Below the pieces are notes generated by a model. The model was not told the origin of the DNA. It made no database searches and saw only the letters and a list, made by a program, of their open reading frames with translations. From the NCBI GenBank assembly GCA_017939025.1, contig JAGBAI010000042.1, forward strand, positions 1 to 64,000: a DNA stretch of 64,000 nt. The letters run 5' to 3'. Position numbers and translations under genes: made by a program. How positions within the stretch are numbered: the first letter of the stretch is position 1; every line of letters starts with the position of its first letter. Shown here piece by piece: positions 63,080-64,000 of the stretch. The stretch comes from Oscillospiraceae bacterium. GTDB taxonomy: Bacteria > Bacillota_A > Clostridia > Oscillospirales > Oscillospiraceae.

Positions 63080-64000
63080 ATGGAAAAAAATCAAGTGACG
63101 TTTGCCGTTTTCTCCGATCTGCATCTGGATATCATGCACGACGGAGAAAAGCGGCTGGAGGTCTTCTTCCGGGCCGCAGAGGCAGCAAATGTGGATTTCA
63201 TCATCCATCTGGGAGATTTCTGCTACCCCAGAGGGATTCTGGGTGTAGATCCAGAAGCAATCCTGCCGGTAAATCTGAAGCTTTCCCTGGAAAAGCCTCC
63301 CATTCAGCCGGGAAAGGATGTCCTTCTGGAACGATTCCGGAATTTTCCGAAACCCTCTTACCATGTTCTGGGCAACCACGAAATGGACTTCTGTACCAAA
63401 GCAGAGGCCATGGAAGTCTATGGCATGTCCTCTTCCTGGTATTCCTTCCGGTGCAAAGGCTGGCACTTTATCGTTCTGGATGGAAACCATTTCCGCAACG
63501 ACAGGGGTGAGTTGGTGCCCTATGGCGGAGCGGCCTCCTACTATCGGGATCAGCCCTATCTGGGACAGGCGCAGCTCCATTGGCTGGAAAAGGAACTGAA
63601 AACCGGCCCGGAACCAACGGTGCTGTTCTGCCATCAACCCCTCAACCGCCGGAACCGGGGGCTGAAGGATGTGGATGCCTTTCAGGAGATCCTTGCCCGG
63701 GCACGGAAGGAAGGCAAGCAGGTTCGGCTGTGTATGAACGGCCATCTGCATATCGATGATTTGAAAATTGATAACGGCGTTATCTACCACGCCCTCAACA
63801 GTATCTCCAACTTCTGGGCCGGAGAGGAATACGAAACTCTGCGGTATCCGCCGGAAATCGAAGAAAACTACCCCAGTCTTCGCTATACATTTCCCTATGC
63901 CAGACCCGTATTTGCCATCGTGACACTGACAGAGGAGGAATTGATCATCCGCGGCCGTCCCGGACGGTTCGTACAACCCGGTTCCCGGAGTTTTTCCTAC
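63080..64000 (+). CDS. calcineurin-like metallophosphoesterase (5' part)
   Basis: ATG 63080, behind AAGGAGG, opens a frame still open at the window's end, so the C terminus is missing. The 307 visible residues hold all metallophosphoesterase motifs in order: FSDLHLD (Asp13, His15), HLGDF, LGNHEMD, FCHQP and MNGHLHIDD. It would hydrolyse a phosphomono- or diester in the cytoplasm; no signal peptide is seen. It follows the lactonase-like gene after 174 bases and has its own promoter, so its tie to the catabolic locus is only by position. Confidence 0.9.
   Translation, partial: MEKNQVTFAVFSDLHLDIMHDGEKRLEVFFRAAEAANVDFIIHLGDFCYPRGILGVDPEAILPVNLKLSLEKPPIQPGKDVLLERFRNFPKPSYHVLGNHEMDFCTKAEAMEVYGMSSSWYSFRCKGWHFIVLDGNHFRNDRGELVPYGGAASYYRDQPYLGQAQLHWLEKELKTGPEPTVLFCHQPLNRRNRGLKDVDAFQEILARARKEGKQVRLCMNGHLHIDDLKIDNGVIYHALNSISNFWAGEEYETLRYPPEIEENYPSLRYTFPYARPVFAIVTLTEEELIIRGRPGRFVQPGSRSFSY

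Noticed and set aside
1..64000. tRNA, rRNA, phage and insertion-sequence genes
   Set aside because: I looked for tRNA-like cloverleaf ends, rRNA signatures, transposase and integrase motifs and saw none; a tRNAscan or ISfinder run would be needed to exclude them fully.

Overview
The window is a gene-dense piece of a bacterial chromosome. It looks like a strictly anaerobic Clostridia member, probably of the Oscillospiraceae/Ruminococcaceae group. Supporting signs are G+C-rich coding DNA (my impression, not computed), AGGAGG-type ribosome binding sites, TTGACA-N17-TATAAT promoters, a trimeric NAD-dependent [FeFe] hydrogenase, three MATE exporters, split transketolase subunits, and DegV, EcsC, DUF3793 and YesL proteins typical of Firmicutes. 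The species assignment is inference. I saw no rRNA, tRNA, phage, insertion sequence or CRISPR array.

Layout. 1-2093: tail of a YebC regulator, then an EcsC protein and a kinase-fold protein. 2134-7014: split transketolase, then an envelope operon (secreted NTF2-like-sized protein, phosphodiester-glycosidase protein, Lgt-like membrane protein). 7170-9997: a GT4 glycosyltransferase diverging from a repeat-bearing VanY carboxypeptidase. 10128-12940: an ABC importer of the TrpXYZ type. 13177-17243: hydCBA hydrogenase. 17514-20856: MoxR/VWA pair, HD phosphohydrolase, RidA. 20969-26728: LRR lipid-face protein, SGNH hydrolase, two DegV proteins and a PlsC acyltransferase. 26787-35159: a complete argGHCJBDF operon. 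35436-41147: YesL, an esterase, two MATE pumps, a radical SAM protein. 41378-50403: phosphoglucomutase, an ECF sigma factor with a large sensor/anti-sigma candidate, a coiled-coil protein with a GNAT acetyltransferase, a third MATE pump, an NhaC antiporter. 50505-54408: a methyltransferase and an iron locus (feoB, a 34-residue membrane peptide and DUF3793, divergent, around five copies of one operator). 54409-55030: no confident gene, but a possible structured RNA. 55031-64000: a six-gene catabolic operon, with an AraC regulator, a beta-propeller lactonase-like protein and a metallophosphoesterase on the other strand.

Working together. The arginine operon carries glutamate to arginine (carbamoyl phosphate made elsewhere) under a promoter with two ARG-box-like palindromes. 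The hydrogenase would couple ferredoxin and NADH oxidation to H2. The iron locus looks like a DtxR/IdeR-type regulon. The last 9 kb looks like an inducible pathway for an N-acylated D-amino acid or related amine. An unusual theme is the many palindromic repeats lying between genes, including inside the arg operon; three families can be recognised by eye. The most promising places for something new are the 55-64 kb catabolic locus, the feo operator array with its micro-protein, the structured region at 54.5-54.9 kb, and the duplicated-domain protein beside the ECF sigma factor.
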